The notes under the pieces: generated by a model
The model's input: only the letters and a program-made list of their open reading frames with translations
Told to the model about the DNA's origin: nothing
Databases searched by the model: none
Part shown: positions 21,662 to 34,600 of the stretch, piece after piece
Layout of the letters: the number at the start of each line of letters is the position of its first letter
How positions within the stretch are numbered: the first letter of the stretch is position 1
NCBI GenBank assembly: GCA_916048095.2
Contig: OU696571.1
Coordinates: forward strand, 5,947,001 to 6,011,000
Source: Sacculina carcini
Taxonomy: Eukaryota; Arthropoda; Thecostraca; Sacculinidae
DNA: 64,000 nucleotides
Direction of reading: 5' to 3'
Made by a program: the position numbers and the translations under genes

Positions 21662-24600
21662 AGCGAAAACAATAGTTACAAGCGCGCGACACGCAAAATA
21701 ATACTGGAGCAAGTGGGAAATTGGGTCAACTGCGCAGGTTGGGTGAAGTAAAAACATGCAGCGCAGAACAGAAACACAAACATGTAGCAATTATGAGTCC
21801 GCAATATGTAACTAAATGTGCAAAAAAGAGATAAATTATTAAATAAAAGGAAAAACGGATTAAATCAATATCAATAGGAAGAATAAATCAATTATAACAT
21901 TGCGAACAAGTAAACTTAAGAAGACTCTGAGGCCAAAGAAAGGAAATGTTTGTGCAGTTCAGAGGAGAAAGATGAGTAGGATTTCATTCGGAGGAGGCGA
22001 GGAGGAAGTGAATTATAAATGCGGGGTGCAGAAAAAAAGAATGATTTCGCAGACCAAGTGGATTGGTTCAACGCAGGGGGACAGATTAGAGGAGTAGGAT
22101 GGCGACGTGAACCAGAAGTACTCTCTTGAACCAGAAGTAGTGAGCGTAGATAGGACGGAGGTGAAGGGCAGTGAAGGATTTTATACACCAAACAGCAAAT
22201 TTTGTAGCGAATTCGCAAATGAGCAGTGAGCCAACCAAGGCGGTGAAGGTGAGCTGAAGTTGGCGTTTTGGGAGGAAGTTTGAGAACGAAGCGACAGGCA
22301 AGGTTGATAATGGATTGTAGATGGCGGATACTTTTGAGGGGAAGGTGAAAATACAAGGAGTTACAGTAATCTAGGCGAGTGAAAATATAAGAATTGACGA
22401 GAAGAACAGCCGAAGATTCGTCCAAAAGAGAACGTATGGGATACAATTTTCTCAGAATGAAGCGGCAAGAGCGAGTGAGTTGAGAAAAGTGTTGAGAAAA
22501 TGATATTGTCGGATCAAATGTGATGCCAAGGTTGCAAATTTTGCAAGCTAGAGGCAAGGAGACAGTGGTAGGGGTTATCCTTGGAGGATGAAAATCTAAG
22601 TAGACAGTTTTGTCGTGATTAAGAAGGAGGTATCTGGAGGCAGCCCATGACGAAATAAGGGAAAAAGTTTAGATACCAAAGTAGAATTATATAAATATAG
22701 GGGAAAGTAAATTTGTACATCGTCAGCATAGACGTGAAAGAAAATAGGGTATTCTCTGAGGACAGAACAAAGGGACGAGACGTAGAGGTTGAAGAGGAGT
22801 GGTCCCAGAAGAGAACCCTGTGGGACGCCAGAAGTCAAGGGAACATTGGCAGACATCCGGGAATTACAGCGGACAGAAAAGGACCGTTTATGAAGGTAGG
22901 AAGAGACAAGAGAAAGAGCTGAGGAAGAAAGGCCAATATGGGCGAGATCTTCACAAAGAATGGAATGATTGACGAGATCAAAGGCAGATGAAAAATCTAA
23001 TGATATTAGCAGAACAGATTTGCCGAAGGAAAAGTTGGAAAAAATGTCATTAGTGAGGCGAATAAGGAGAGTTTCAGTTGAATGATTTGACATAAAGCCT
23101 AATTGACAAGGATCAAGGACCGGAGTAATAATCGGACGAAGCTGTTCAAGGATAGCGTGTTCAAGAAGTTTAGAAGGAAGCGTAAGCATAGATATAGAAC
23201 GATAGTTGGAGGGAATGGCAGGATCAACATTAGGCTTCTTCAGGATGGGTGTGATTATAACATGCTTAGAAGCTAGAAATTGAACCTTGAAGAAAGGAGG
23301 AATTAACCATATGGGTGAGAATGGGAGCAAGGAGGAGGATCGAATCAGAGAGAGCGGAAAAATTAATAGGATCCGAGGGGCTTCTTTTGTTGCGGAGTTT
23401 GAGGAGAAAACGAGATGTTTTATAGGGAGAAATTGGTACGAAGGCCGAAATTGAATTTGAGGAGGTAGGAAATGATAGAAGAAAATAACTTTTTGGAATA
23501 TTTGAGAGTATTGTATCAATTTTTTGAGTGAAAAAAGAGGAGAATTGATCAGCTGAAATCATAATTGGACTCCGGGAGGCACTACCAGTTATTGATTTCA
23601 GAGTGGACCACCGAGAGTGCGAACCCTTTCCCAGTGAGGATAGGTGAGAGGTGAAATAAATGGACTTGGCGGAAGCAAGAGAAGTGAGGAAGGAATTTCG
23701 AGCAGAGCAAAAGGTTGACCAGGAAGAAGGAGAGCGAAAGCGCCTCCAGAGACGCTCCGTACGACGGCATTTGGAGCGCAGGAGGCGCAGATCTGAGGAC
23801 CACCAAGGAGGGGGTGGAGATTCGCAGATAACTTTGATTTCACGGAGTGGAAATATAAGATCATTTATATTTGAGAGGCAATCTGAGATGAAGTTTGGGA
23901 GTGATAGAGGAATGAGGAAAACATAACTAAGAGGAGATAGGAAGCGTTCGACAAGAGAGGAGAAGTGATAAGAATTGAAATTCTTGTAGTTGCGTGAAAG
24001 AATAACCCTAGAGGAAGATTTGGGAGAACGAGGGGAAGAAAGTTGGAATGTGATAAGGCTATGGTCAGAAAAGAGAGGATCTGGGGGGTGGGTGAGTATT
24101 TCTGGGGAGATGAGTTTCGAAGAAGTCGGAGTGGAAATGATGAGATCCAGCGTATGACCAGAAGTATGGGTAGCACCTGAGTTTAAGACGAGAAGATCCC
24201 AAGAGTCGAGCAGAGAAATAAAATCCCGTATGAGAGTTTGAGACGAAGGGCAATCAATCGAGATTTTGAAGTCGCCTAGCAGAATATAGTTATCAGAGAA
24301 ATGTTGGGAAAGTAGTGAGATGAATTCGTCAAAGTCAGACAGGAAGAGTGAGGCGGTACCAGAATTATTATGACGGTATACCACTATAATACCCAGGGTG
24401 GGAAGTGCTGGTAGAGACAGAGAGAGTACTAAAAATTCGAAAGCAGGAGATGTAAAATTGAATTGTGAGGGTGGAGAGGGAAAGTGAGGCTTTGAAAATG
24501 ACGCCAACTCCACCGCCCGAAGGTTTCAATGATGAAGAAAGAGATCGACAGGCATGGAAGAAATTGAAAGACGGGGGAAGATGAGCTCTAAACGTGGGAA

Positions 24601-24689
24601 TGTCGCTCTCCAGGAGCCATGTCTCGGTTAAGAACAAGAAAGAAAGTTGATTGGAGAGTAGTACATCAGATATATACAAGATATGACAT
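21662..24689 (-). mobile_element. CR1/Rex1-like LINE nested in the plus-strand LINE
   Basis: Read from 24679: endonuclease (FLTETWLLESD, GIIVVYRHNN, ILLGDFKISIDCPSS, HTLDLIIST, SDHSLI), a linker with PPPPWWSSDLRLLR, RT (VIITPILKK, YRSISMLTLPSKLLE, LISLDFSSAFDLVNH, GVPQGSLLGPLLFNLYV, YADDVQIYF) and the C-terminal region to 21916 (DYCNSLYFHLP, SAKSFFFSAPRIYNSLPP). A 3' UTR runs to about 21662. It spans nearly all of ORF2. There are frame changes near 24.4, 23.3-23.5 and 22.6 kb. GATAT at 21657-21661 and 24690-24694 may be the target duplication. It is younger than the LINE it sits in. Confidence 0.85.
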
Positions 24690-26350
24690 GATATGACAAC
24701 ACAAATAGTTTTGTCAATCTCATGTATTCCTTCTCTCTCTTTCCCACTATCACGAGACCAACTAGAATAACTCAGAACTCAGCGACATTAATTGATCAAA
24801 TCTGGACAACGCAAATTCAGACCATCAGCAGAAATTTTATTATAGAGACAGATTTAACAAATCATTATCCAGTTGTTTCATTGTTTCATGCGCCTCCAAC
24901 AATAGTGCGAGTTCAACGATATATCGAAAAAAGATTGATAGGTGAAGAGCAATTTCAGAATTTTCTGCACACTTTGGAAATTACTGCATGGGATGAGGTT
25001 TTTGAGTGCAATAGCGCCAAAAAGTCTTTCAACAAATTTTACGACAAATTCAAAAATATGTTCTATGAACATTTCCCAAAAAAACTAATCAAACACAAAG
25101 AGAAAAATGAAACTAGCCCACACATCACTGCATCTCTGAAAAAATTATAAATGATAAAAACAGGCTTCAAGCACTATCTAAAAAATGGCCCAAAACATAT
25201 GGGGAAAATATCGTAGACTTCGAAACTATTTAGTTTTTCTATTGAGGGCAGAAAAAATGATTTTTACAAAAACAGTTGACGGAGAATGCGCGAAATCCCC
25301 GTAGACAATGGTCCACACTGAACTCTCTACTGGGGAGAACACAAGCAAATTCACAAAATATACAAATTCATCCCCCTTGTCAAAACACTGCAGTGGAATT
25401 TAACACCCAATTTTTGAAAACTTCCTTTGTAAAAACAAAACAAAATATTGATGTCAATTTTAAATCATATCTGAATCAAGGTAGTGGTTTATCCATGTAC
25501 ATGAGACCAACCGATATCACTGAGGTATATAATACCATAAATTCACTGAAGTCGAACTCTCCGGGTTTTGATGATATTCCACCCAAAATTTTGCAACGTC
25601 TCTCGAGTTATATTTCCATTCCTCTTTTTCATATAATAAATCTGTCCTTAAAGGAGGGATATTTCCCCAACCAGATGAAATTAGCAAAAGTAATTCCCAT
25701 ATTTAAACATGGAGATAAGCAAAATATAAATAATTATCGACCAATTTCAATCCTACCAGCGTTTAGCAAAGTATTTGAAAAGATTATCAGGGCGCGACTT
25801 TGTTCATATTTAGAGAAAAACAACCTCCTGGCTAAACAACAGTTCGGCTTCCGCGAAGAGCTCTCGACCGAAAATGCAATACTCAACTTTACCAATCAAG
25901 TCTATGAATCTCTTGAAAAATAGGAATTTGCAATGGGAGTTTTCATTGATCTCTCCAAAGCCTTTGATAGTCTTGACCACAATATACTTTATAAAAAACT
26001 GGAACATTATGGAATCAGAGGGATTTGCCTGAAACTTTTCAAAAACTACCTGTGCTGCAGGAGACAGTTTGTTCATTGTAATAATGAAAATTCATCAACT
26101 CAATATATTGAAAAAGGCGTCCCCCAAGGCTCAATCTTGGGACCAATTCTATTTTTAATATACATTAATTATATTATAAATGCAAGCAAAAAATTTCATT
26201 ATACATTATATGCCGACGACACAACTCTGCTTTTGAGGGACTCTTCATTGAAGAAACTACATAGTACCCTAATTACCGAATTAAACAATATTGAACAATG
26301 GATACAGGCAAATAAACTCAAGTTGAACATCACCAAAACAAAATGTATAA

Positions 26351-26850
26351 TGTTAACGATGGCCGAGTTTGGAACAGACGATGTATTGCAAATGATGCGG
26401 CGACAGTGGACAAATGAAGAAATTAAAACAATAAGAACTAGCACACAAAGATCACACACACAGCGCACGTGGCAGTAACACGTATTTCGCACACAGCGGT
26501 ACAGCTTGGTCACACAGACCGAGCACACACAGTGAAGCCTCGCTGAACACTATTAACGCAACCACACTCATACACTCACACAGAAGTAATACAACGCTCT
26601 CACAGCTCGCGCAACTAGCAATCGTTCAATCCTCACAGCCAATCAGCGACGACGCACATGACACACAGACATACGAAGAGACAAATACACACAGACATAC
26701 GCACGGGCGACTTGACGTTCGCTCAGCTACATGACGCGTTATACCTTACACAAACGCTACACATATCAAATGAACGCTACAAATGAACGCGCTACACATA
26801 TCGAATGAACACATCGAAATGCACGCAACGCAAATACCAAGCCCATAACA
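26351..26850. mobile_element. Unidentified 500-bp insertion with TGTTA/TAACA ends
   Basis: The LINE frame breaks off at KTKCI and resumes after 26850. The inserted sequence starts TGTTAAC and ends CATAACA, like a small LTR, is CA-rich, and begins with ATGGCCGAG and 27 sense codons. The target duplication is unclear (AT-rich, at best ATAAT/ACAAT). It could be a solo LTR or a MITE. Confidence 0.5.
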
Positions 26851-27815
26851 ATACTTTTTAGAAATCGCTCACTCCAATACAATATACCTCCTGTAACTAT
26901 TGACAATGTTTCCATACCTGTAGTCAACTGCACGAAATTTCTAGGAGTTTATATTGATGAAAATCTCAATTGGAATCAACATATTGAGAACGTGTGTAAC
27001 AAATTATCTAAAATCACAGGAATTATATACCGCGTCAGACATAATTTAACCACGGATGTTATGTTGGCAATTTACTATTCTCTTTTCTTTATGAATTCTT
27101 TATGAATATTTTAGTTCTACTCCTCCGGAGGAGCTCGCAGAACATTTTCTATCCCCATTTGAAATATTGTGTATCTATTTGGGGGAGTACTTGGCCATCG
27201 TTTCTAAACAGCATACAAATTGCCCAAAACGAATTCCTGAGGTGCATTTTCTTTCTAAAAAAAAGCGAATCAACTCGAGAAATATATTGATGTAAAAACA
27301 TACTCAAATTCCATGGGATTCAGGAATACTTATCCTTCTTGATAATACATAAATCACTGGGACGTGAATCATTATTTAAACAAGTAGATCATGGTAGACA
27401 AACTCGGGCTAGTAGCACAAATCTGTCAATACCCTCTCATAGAACTGAAATATTTAAACATAGTATTATACACAATGGTCCAAAAAAATTCAACTCTCTA
27501 CCGTTAGAAATAAAAGAACTACTCAATGTAGGGAAATACACCATTTTCAAAAACAAATTGAGGAAACATTTGCTGGAGAAACAAAGAACTGAAAATTCAG
27601 AAATTGCTCTTGTTTGAGGTAACATATATTTCTCTCTTTCACACTCCTGTTGTTTTGCGAATTGTTTTCAAATTGTCGTTTGCAAATTTTCGTTTGCAAA
27701 TTGTCGTTTGCATATTGTTTTGTGTTGTATGATATATCATGTTTGATTGCTATTCGATTTTATTGCCTTGTGATTGTATTATATTAATTTAGTTCCTCAC
27801 TATATTTGATTTAAA

Positions 27816-27850
27816 CAAGTCCTAAAAGAAGCTTCGGCTTATAGGACTTT
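27816..27850 (+). other. 3' UTR hairpin with UUCG loop of the LINE
   Basis: AAGTCCTA pairs with TAGGACTT (8 bp), an inner stem AAGC/GCTT closes on the loop TTCG. It lies about 80 nt before the (CAAA)n tail. Such 3' stem-loops are what several LINE reverse transcriptases recognise; the role here is inferred. Confidence 0.7.
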
Positions 27851-27931
27851 GTCACTGTGCTATACGATTTTTTTCACATGTGTGTGCTTATATGTATGAG
27901 TGACAATAAACCTACACAAACAAACAAACAA

Positions 27932-28190
27932 ACCAGTAACACACTGCCCAACATGCACGAGCGACCGTTGACTCCGGGCGGATACCACCCGCGCATGCAT
28001 CCACTCATCGCTCGCGCTTGTGTGACGCAGCTACCTCTGCGCACGCATACAACAACGTACACAAAATCACACTCCCGCGTACGCACACAAAAACATATGC
28101 ACGCACACACAATTATATAGTACAAAATATAATACCATGCAATATACACACATTAAACTCACCAATGCAATAGACAATAAACATAATACA
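27932..28190 (-). repeat. LTR element B, 3' LTR, inner part
   Basis: Matches 38486-38745 at about 95%. The inner end is ambiguous between 28190 and 28196. Next to it on the minus strand lies the purine run CAGGGGGATA, the likely polypurine tract. Confidence 0.85.
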
Positions 28191-30591
28191 TGTACATATC
28201 CCCCTGATTCTAAGAATCACTATGCCCGATTATAATTATTCACAACATAATAATTGAACCGCGCCGGACGCTGACTCTGTCGCTGTGGTCGCGTATGCTG
28301 CTGACCGCTACTCGCCGGATCAGTCCCGGCAGTCCTCTCACCGTACACCATGACGGCAGGCTCGCCGTCGTCCGCCACGTCACCGCTCGCCTCGTCCAAT
28401 GAGTTCGTGCCGCCACCGTTCTCCATCTCCGCCCGTGGTGTGACATCACCCAAGTGCCTGTTGATGCCATCGACGGCAACAAAGAGGTCTGACACGACAC
28501 TTGTTACGGTACTCCTGCGACCGACAGCATCACACCGATCTCCGCGCTGCCTCACCCAGACAGGATCGCCGACCTCATAATCGCAGCCACGAACAGATGT
28601 GCTGCGCTGTCGCGGGGGTTCATCACGCTTTCGCACTCTTTATCGATACACACCATCAACAGGTCTGCGACCGGCGTCATCGCTTGAGGTCAATTTGTGC
28701 AGCATCACAGCGTCTCTCACACTGCACTGTTTCCTCGCCACAATAGTCTTGACAGCCCGATGCGACCTTTCCGCTATGCCGTTTCCTTCTGGGCGAAGAG
28801 CAAACCGATAGCGAATGATCACACCCCAACGCTTCATCACCCGCACAAAAGACTGTCCGCGAAAAGACGTGTCGTTGTCCAGAAGTATCTCATTTGGGGG
28901 TCCACACTCACTAAAAATATCATCGAAAATGCCCGCCACTTCATCGCTGCTGCGAGTGCGAACCTTGCGCCAGAGAGAAAACCTCGAAGGACCACAATCG
29001 ATGACAGACACATGCAGCAAATTACGCACATGCACAAAATCTGCTGCCAGTTGGTACCAGTTTTGATTCACGCTTAGTTTCCCGTGTCTCCATTTCACCG
29101 CCGCCGGGCAATTCGAATTGCAGATGTCACACGACCTCACAACTTCTGCGACTTCCCGCTTGCTCACGTGAAGCTGTTTCCTCCGGCAAAAGTACCGCGT
29201 TCGGTGGATGCCCGGATGTCCAGCGTCGTGGTGAATCTGCCTGATGCGAGAACGCACGTCAATCGGTTCAGCAAATGCGGCACACACTGATTTGTCCTGT
29301 TTCAACCAGTGACCAGAAACACGAGTTAGGCAATCTGCATTATTCCTCTCAGTCGCCACCTTCATTACTTCAACCGTCAGGTCGTACTCGTCCAACAATC
29401 CACCGATGATCTCTAGTCGGCGCCTAATCAGCAACTCACTACAGGCAGTGGTCCTGACACGCTCCTTTTCAGTTAGGAGTCCCCTGAGTCATACATGCAC
29501 CGTGAATGAATCTGTCAACAGCATAATTTTTCGAAATTTGAGCTTAATCGTCATGCCGAGCCCCTTTATCACGGCCTCTAGCTCACTGAGGTTTATGTGG
29601 TGGCTGTCCCTTCTCAACCAGAAGGCATCCTCCACCGTCTCGCCATTTACCTCAACCAAGGCACCAATGGCAATGTTGCTGGCGTCTACCCTTACACTCG
29701 CCGAATCACCATCGATCTTCCACACGCCTCTCACGGGATCGCTATGCTGTAGTCTCGACATCACTTCGTTTACATGACTCTGGAGTGCCGAGTCACAAAT
29801 CGGTTCGTCCCAGCTGCTTGTCGCTTCGGATGCATGTCGCTTGATGTACGAAGCGGCAACTCGCAGATAGCCACCGACAGGATAGTGCGACACCACAGTG
29901 AAAACACGACTCGTCTCGTGAGCTGTTCCGGATACTCACCCACGGCACTGTCCCTTTTCCACGTCAACTTGCCAGACTCTGACGAAAACACGTGTGAGCC
30001 GAGCACTCGGGTTCCGTCAGAGAGCTTTGGAATCTCTTTCGATTCAAGAACGTACTTGGCAAAGTGCTCCTTCACTGCTTCGGGTGACACAATGTTTCCG
30101 CCAATGAGAACATTGTCAACATATGCCGATGTCCCACGTCTTATCTGGTTGTTTTGTGCCATCACCGAGTCGACCACCGTATGCATGATCAAGGGCGCCT
30201 CACTCAACCCGAATCCAAGCCTGGTCAAGCAGTACAGCACACCATTGAATTTCACCGTCTGGAAAGGCCACAATGAACTGTCCACTGATATCTGCAGGTA
30301 GGCTTTCTTGAGGTAGATGATAAACACATTGTCTCCCTTCATCCGCCATTCCCTCAGCTTCTCATTGCATACGTCAGCATCTGCAGAACGAGTGTCAATG
30401 TGTTTATTTAATTCTCGGAAAGCGAGGACCGGTCTCATTTTGTTCTTGTTCTTTTGGGTTACTGCCATCAGGGTAATAAAACAGCGGGTAGGCCCATGTA
30501 CACTCTTATCATAGGGAATCAACCATTTGTTGCTGATCCATTCATTGATCTCTCTGTCAAATGCCTCCTTGGAGTGTTGCCTCACAGGGTA

Positions 30592-31695
30592 TTGTGCAGT
30601 TTCGTTTGTCAAACGCTGCGGCTCGTGGTCGTCAAGCCACTTCCACTTGCAAGTCCACATGTTTTTAGCTACATCGAACCGTGCCTCCTGTCCTGGTTTT
30701 GACTCAACAATATCACCAGCCGCAGCACAGTATGCAGCCTTGGCACTCACTTGAAAACGCACCCCACCATCAGTCCGTACGCAAACACCCCCAGCGCTGA
30801 TATGGCGTTCATTCCCAGAATCGCATCATATCCCATCGGCTTGTGCTGCACAACAAGGGCTTTTACAACAACTGACTGTTTCTCGACACTCACACAACAT
30901 TCACCAACACTCGAAAAGTCAAAGCTCATGCCACCCAGAGTATTCACATGAGTCGTTACTGGCGTCTACAAACTCCACTCCACACAATACAGCGAGAACA
31001 ACTGGTATCAACAAGCACACAAGACTCACGTTGATCAATAAACACAGTGACTGAAGGAAGCGCCTCATTGCTCACTGAGGAGAGGGTGCTGGCGCTGACG
31101 AGCCCTCTCCTTCCTCGTTTCCCTGGCAGTCCTTCGCCATGTGACCCAACTTGGAACAATTGTAACATCGTATCCGATATTTCCTTTTGGGGCACTATCT
31201 ACTCAAATGAGCAGTCTGATTGCAAATATAGCATTTTCGGGGTGAAAGCGACCCGGCATTGGCGGCTAGACAGTTTGACGGGCTTTTTGTCGTTTGCCAC
31301 ACCATGCGAGTTCAGCTCATGATATCCCTCAACCACAGAGACTCTGACACTGTGCTTGCACGAATACTGGTCGCCACGTGCTCGGGTAGGCCATTTACAA
31401 ATGCACATATCAGCAGATCATCGGAAACGCCACCAAATAAAACTGCAAGCTTTTTCAAATATGCTAAATATACGTCAGGCGACTCACCTTCTTGCAGACA
31501 ACGACTGGTGAACAGGGCGTATGCATGGAATCTGTCCACTCCAAACACTGAGAACAAAGCGCTGCGAGTCCCTTTCGCACAACGGCGAATTTCATCCGGC
31601 AGTTGGGACCACACGACAAACGCGCCTTTTGAGAGACGCAGTGGCACTACGCTCATCACATAGACGCGCCGCCATCACATTGAGCTGACACATAT
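30592..31695 (-). repeat. Segment of element B present on both sides of element C (left copy)
   Basis: This gag-protease-RT start segment recurs at 36074-36812 plus 37881-38220 with about 1-2% differences. It is the 5' part of element B, and element C joins it directly at 31695/31696. Confidence 0.85.
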
Positions 31696-34600
31696 TGTGA
31701 GAGATTATGTGCGCTGTTATACTCCGCAAATGCTTTTCAGTTGTGGTTTTGTCATATATGTGTCTATATACGGTGTATGCATGTATGTGTGTGTGTGTGC
31801 ATGCATATGTACGTGTGAATGCACTGTGCATTGCTTGCAGAATTGTAATTTGATACGTGTATGTGTGATCTGTATGGCTGTATCCGAGTGAATGATGCGT
31901 TTTGAGAGAGGAGAGGGCAGTTGGTGTTGAGTGAGCGGAGAGTGACGTGTGTGTGTGTGTGTGTGTCTAGTGTGCAGGTGTGGTGGTTTTGTGGCAGAGT
32001 ACGACGTTGTAGCTTCTCTTGTGCTATCTCATTTTGTTCACTGCTTGTTTGCTTGTGTAAATAAATCACAAGCTATTTCGGCTTCTACCATGGATTCTGT
32101 AAAGCTTACCGATGTCGTCTCAAAGTTTGATGGTTCTGGAGACCTGGAAACCTGGCTGGAGAAGTTGAAGTTCGGCTCAAAGATCAAGGGAATCGAAGAT
32201 TTCGGTGTGGTATTGCCCTTGTTTCTGGAAGGTCCAGCTTACAGAGTCTACCAGCAATTGCTAGATGTCGACAAGAACAGCTATGATAGCGTTGTGTCTG
32301 CACTGCGAAAGACATTCGGAATGACGGCGTGCTCAGCTTATGCCGAGTTCACCAGCCGCTGCTTGCGTGAGCATGAGACGCTGGACGACTTCTTGTCAGA
32401 TCTGCGGCAATTGGCTTAATGTGTCTCCACTAATGTCAATGACGCGTGGGTTGCTTGCCAATTTCTGAATGGATTGCCGCAAGCTCTTCAAGATTCGGTA
32501 AGAGCGTTGCATGAGGCGGAGTTGAATATTGTGAACGTCCTCAACTGCGCAAAACAAGTGCAAGCTGGACTGTTATCCAGGGAGCATGTGCATGGCTTTG
32601 CTGCGTCTCCAAAGTGTTTTAACTGCGGAATCACCGGACATTTGTCGAGACATTGCAGAAAGCCAAGTGTCGAGACGCGTCGCTGTTTTTTGTGCAATCG
32701 GACCGGTCACATTGCGTGCAACTGTACGACGCCAAATGCATCGAGGACGGAAAGACGGGAAAATTCGGGAAACGAGAAGCGGGGAGCGGTTACATCCACA
32801 GTGCCGTCCACCACTCCCCGCGATCTGTAGTCAACATCCAGTTGGACGGTACGCCAGTGTGTGCGTTAGTAGATACTGGTAGCACGCACTCGATTCTAAC
32901 GAGAAGAATTGCCAAAAGAATGCAAAGGTATGTGACGATGAGTCATTTGCCACTAAGAATTATGAATGACACCACTCTTACGTTGAAGAGTCGCGTTTGT
33001 TGGAACGACATTAGAATTGATGAAGACTGTTATCTTACACGATTTAATACATGGGTATGCGAAAATGATTACCTAGCGTATGACGTGGATATGATCTGTG
33101 GAATGGACATGATTACTGCATTTGGTGGTATTTCTGTATCGAGTACCGGTGAAATTTCCTTTTTGAGAAAGGTGGATAATGGCTGCGCAGCGGCTACTGT
33201 TGAGAATGACATCACCGAGAGAGACTTCACGGCAAGATTCGACAATTCAAAGTGGATTGTCAAATGGGAGTGGCTCAATGTCCCCCCGTCTGCGCCAACG
33301 TTTAAGGCAAACTATCATGTGAAAGAGTGCGATCGTGATGATTTCGAGAAAGAAGTGTGCACATGGATAGAGGAGGGTGTTCTAGTGGAGTATGATAGAG
33401 TACAACACGGCGAGATTGAGAGCGTGATTCCACTTATGGCTGTCCGACAAGAGAAGAAGAACAAAGTACTCCCTGTCCTTGACTACCGATGGTTAAACCG
33501 CTACATCAAAAGCGCTCCCGGAAACGACACAGCAATATGCGACGAGAAGCTGCGTGATTGGCGTAAACTTGGAACATCCGTGAAATTGTTGGATTTGCGG
33601 AAAGCATATTTGCAGATTCACATTGACCAATCTGTGTGGCGCTATCAGGTTGTGAAATTCAACGGTAAAAAATATGTGAGGACTCGCCTCGGATTCGGTG
33701 TCAACATTGGTCCCAAGGTGATGACGAAAATCTTGCAGTATATACTGGAACAAAATGATCGTGTGTATCGCTCAGTCGATCACTATGTTGATGATATTAT
33801 TGTCAAATCCAGTGAGATTGATGTTGCTGATGTGAAAGTGCATCTCAATCGATATGGATTAACCACAAAATATCCTGAAGAACTGAATGGCGGGCGTGTG
33901 CTAGGCTTGCGTGTGAAGAATAATGGAAATCAATTGTGCTGGACGAGAAATGGTAATTTACCTAGGATGCCTGAGGTTGTGACGAAGCGTGAAGTGTACT
34001 CGCTATGCGGTCAATGGTTGGGTCATTTTCCTTGTGCCGGGTGGTTACGACCCGTTTGCGGCTGGCTGAGGCGCGAGTGCAGTATAGAGGAGAACGCCGG
34101 AGAGTGGGATGATACCGTAGCGCCCAACGTAAAAGAAATGGTCGAGGCTATAACCAACAAGTTGAACGCGAAGGATCCGTTTGCGGGAGTATGGTGTGTG
34201 AATGGAGAGCATGCAGAAGTATGGACGGACGCCAGCAACATCGCCTTGGGTGTCGTATTGAAAGTTGGAGATCACGTTGTTGAAGACGGTGCTTGGCTGA
34301 GAAAGAAGAATGATCACACACATGTGAATGTCGCTGAACTTGATGCCGCGATAAAAGGTATCAATTTGTCGATCAAGTGGAAGATGAAGAGTGTGGAGAT
34401 AATTACAGACTCTACAACTGTGAAAGGTTGGCTGAATAACATCGCTGAACAGACGCATCGTCCCCGAACTCACGGCATGTCGGCGATGCTCGTGCGACGC
34501 CGGCTAGAAGTTTTGGTTGAGCTGATTGACACCTATAAACTTCAAGTGAAAGTACGGCTAGTGTCATCTCAAGAAAATATTGCCGACGAGTTAACTCGAG

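Larger units (their letters stand above)
20985..27617 (+). pseudogene. LINE ORF2 (endonuclease-RT), interrupted
   Basis: An AP-type endonuclease starts near 21160 (MSFNIRSITKKF, FSEISL, GGGIAVYIN, HIMGDFNIDLL) and resumes after the nested LINE at 24695 (NLMYSFSLFPTITRPTRIT, ATLIDQIWTT). RT follows, with the palm in 25.9-26.3 kb, and the part after the 500-bp insertion has CTKFLGVYIDENLNW and a C-terminal region to 27617. Besides the two insertions there are in-frame stops and at least one frame change (around 25.15-25.28 and near 27.1-27.3 kb). It would nick target DNA and prime reverse transcription; this copy cannot. Confidence 0.85.
19907..27931 (+). mobile_element. Jockey/CR1-group LINE inserted in the 3' LTR of element B
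   Basis: ACCAGT lies at both ends (19901-19906 and 27932-27937) and reads once in the intact LTR at 38 kb, which proves the insertion. Order: 5' UTR, ORF1 (20002-20943), ORF2 endonuclease (from 20985), RT (25.28-26.35 kb; GVFIDLSKAFDSLDHN, GVPQGSILGPILFLIY, YADDTTLL), C-terminal region (26.85-27.6 kb) and a 3' UTR with a UUCG hairpin and the tail (CAAA)n. A second LINE (21662-24689) interrupts the endonuclease, and a 500-bp insertion (26351-26850) follows the RT palm. ORF2 also carries stops and frame changes, for example the TAG at 25921-25923. Without insertions it is about 4.5 kb, near full length, and dead. Confidence 0.9.
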
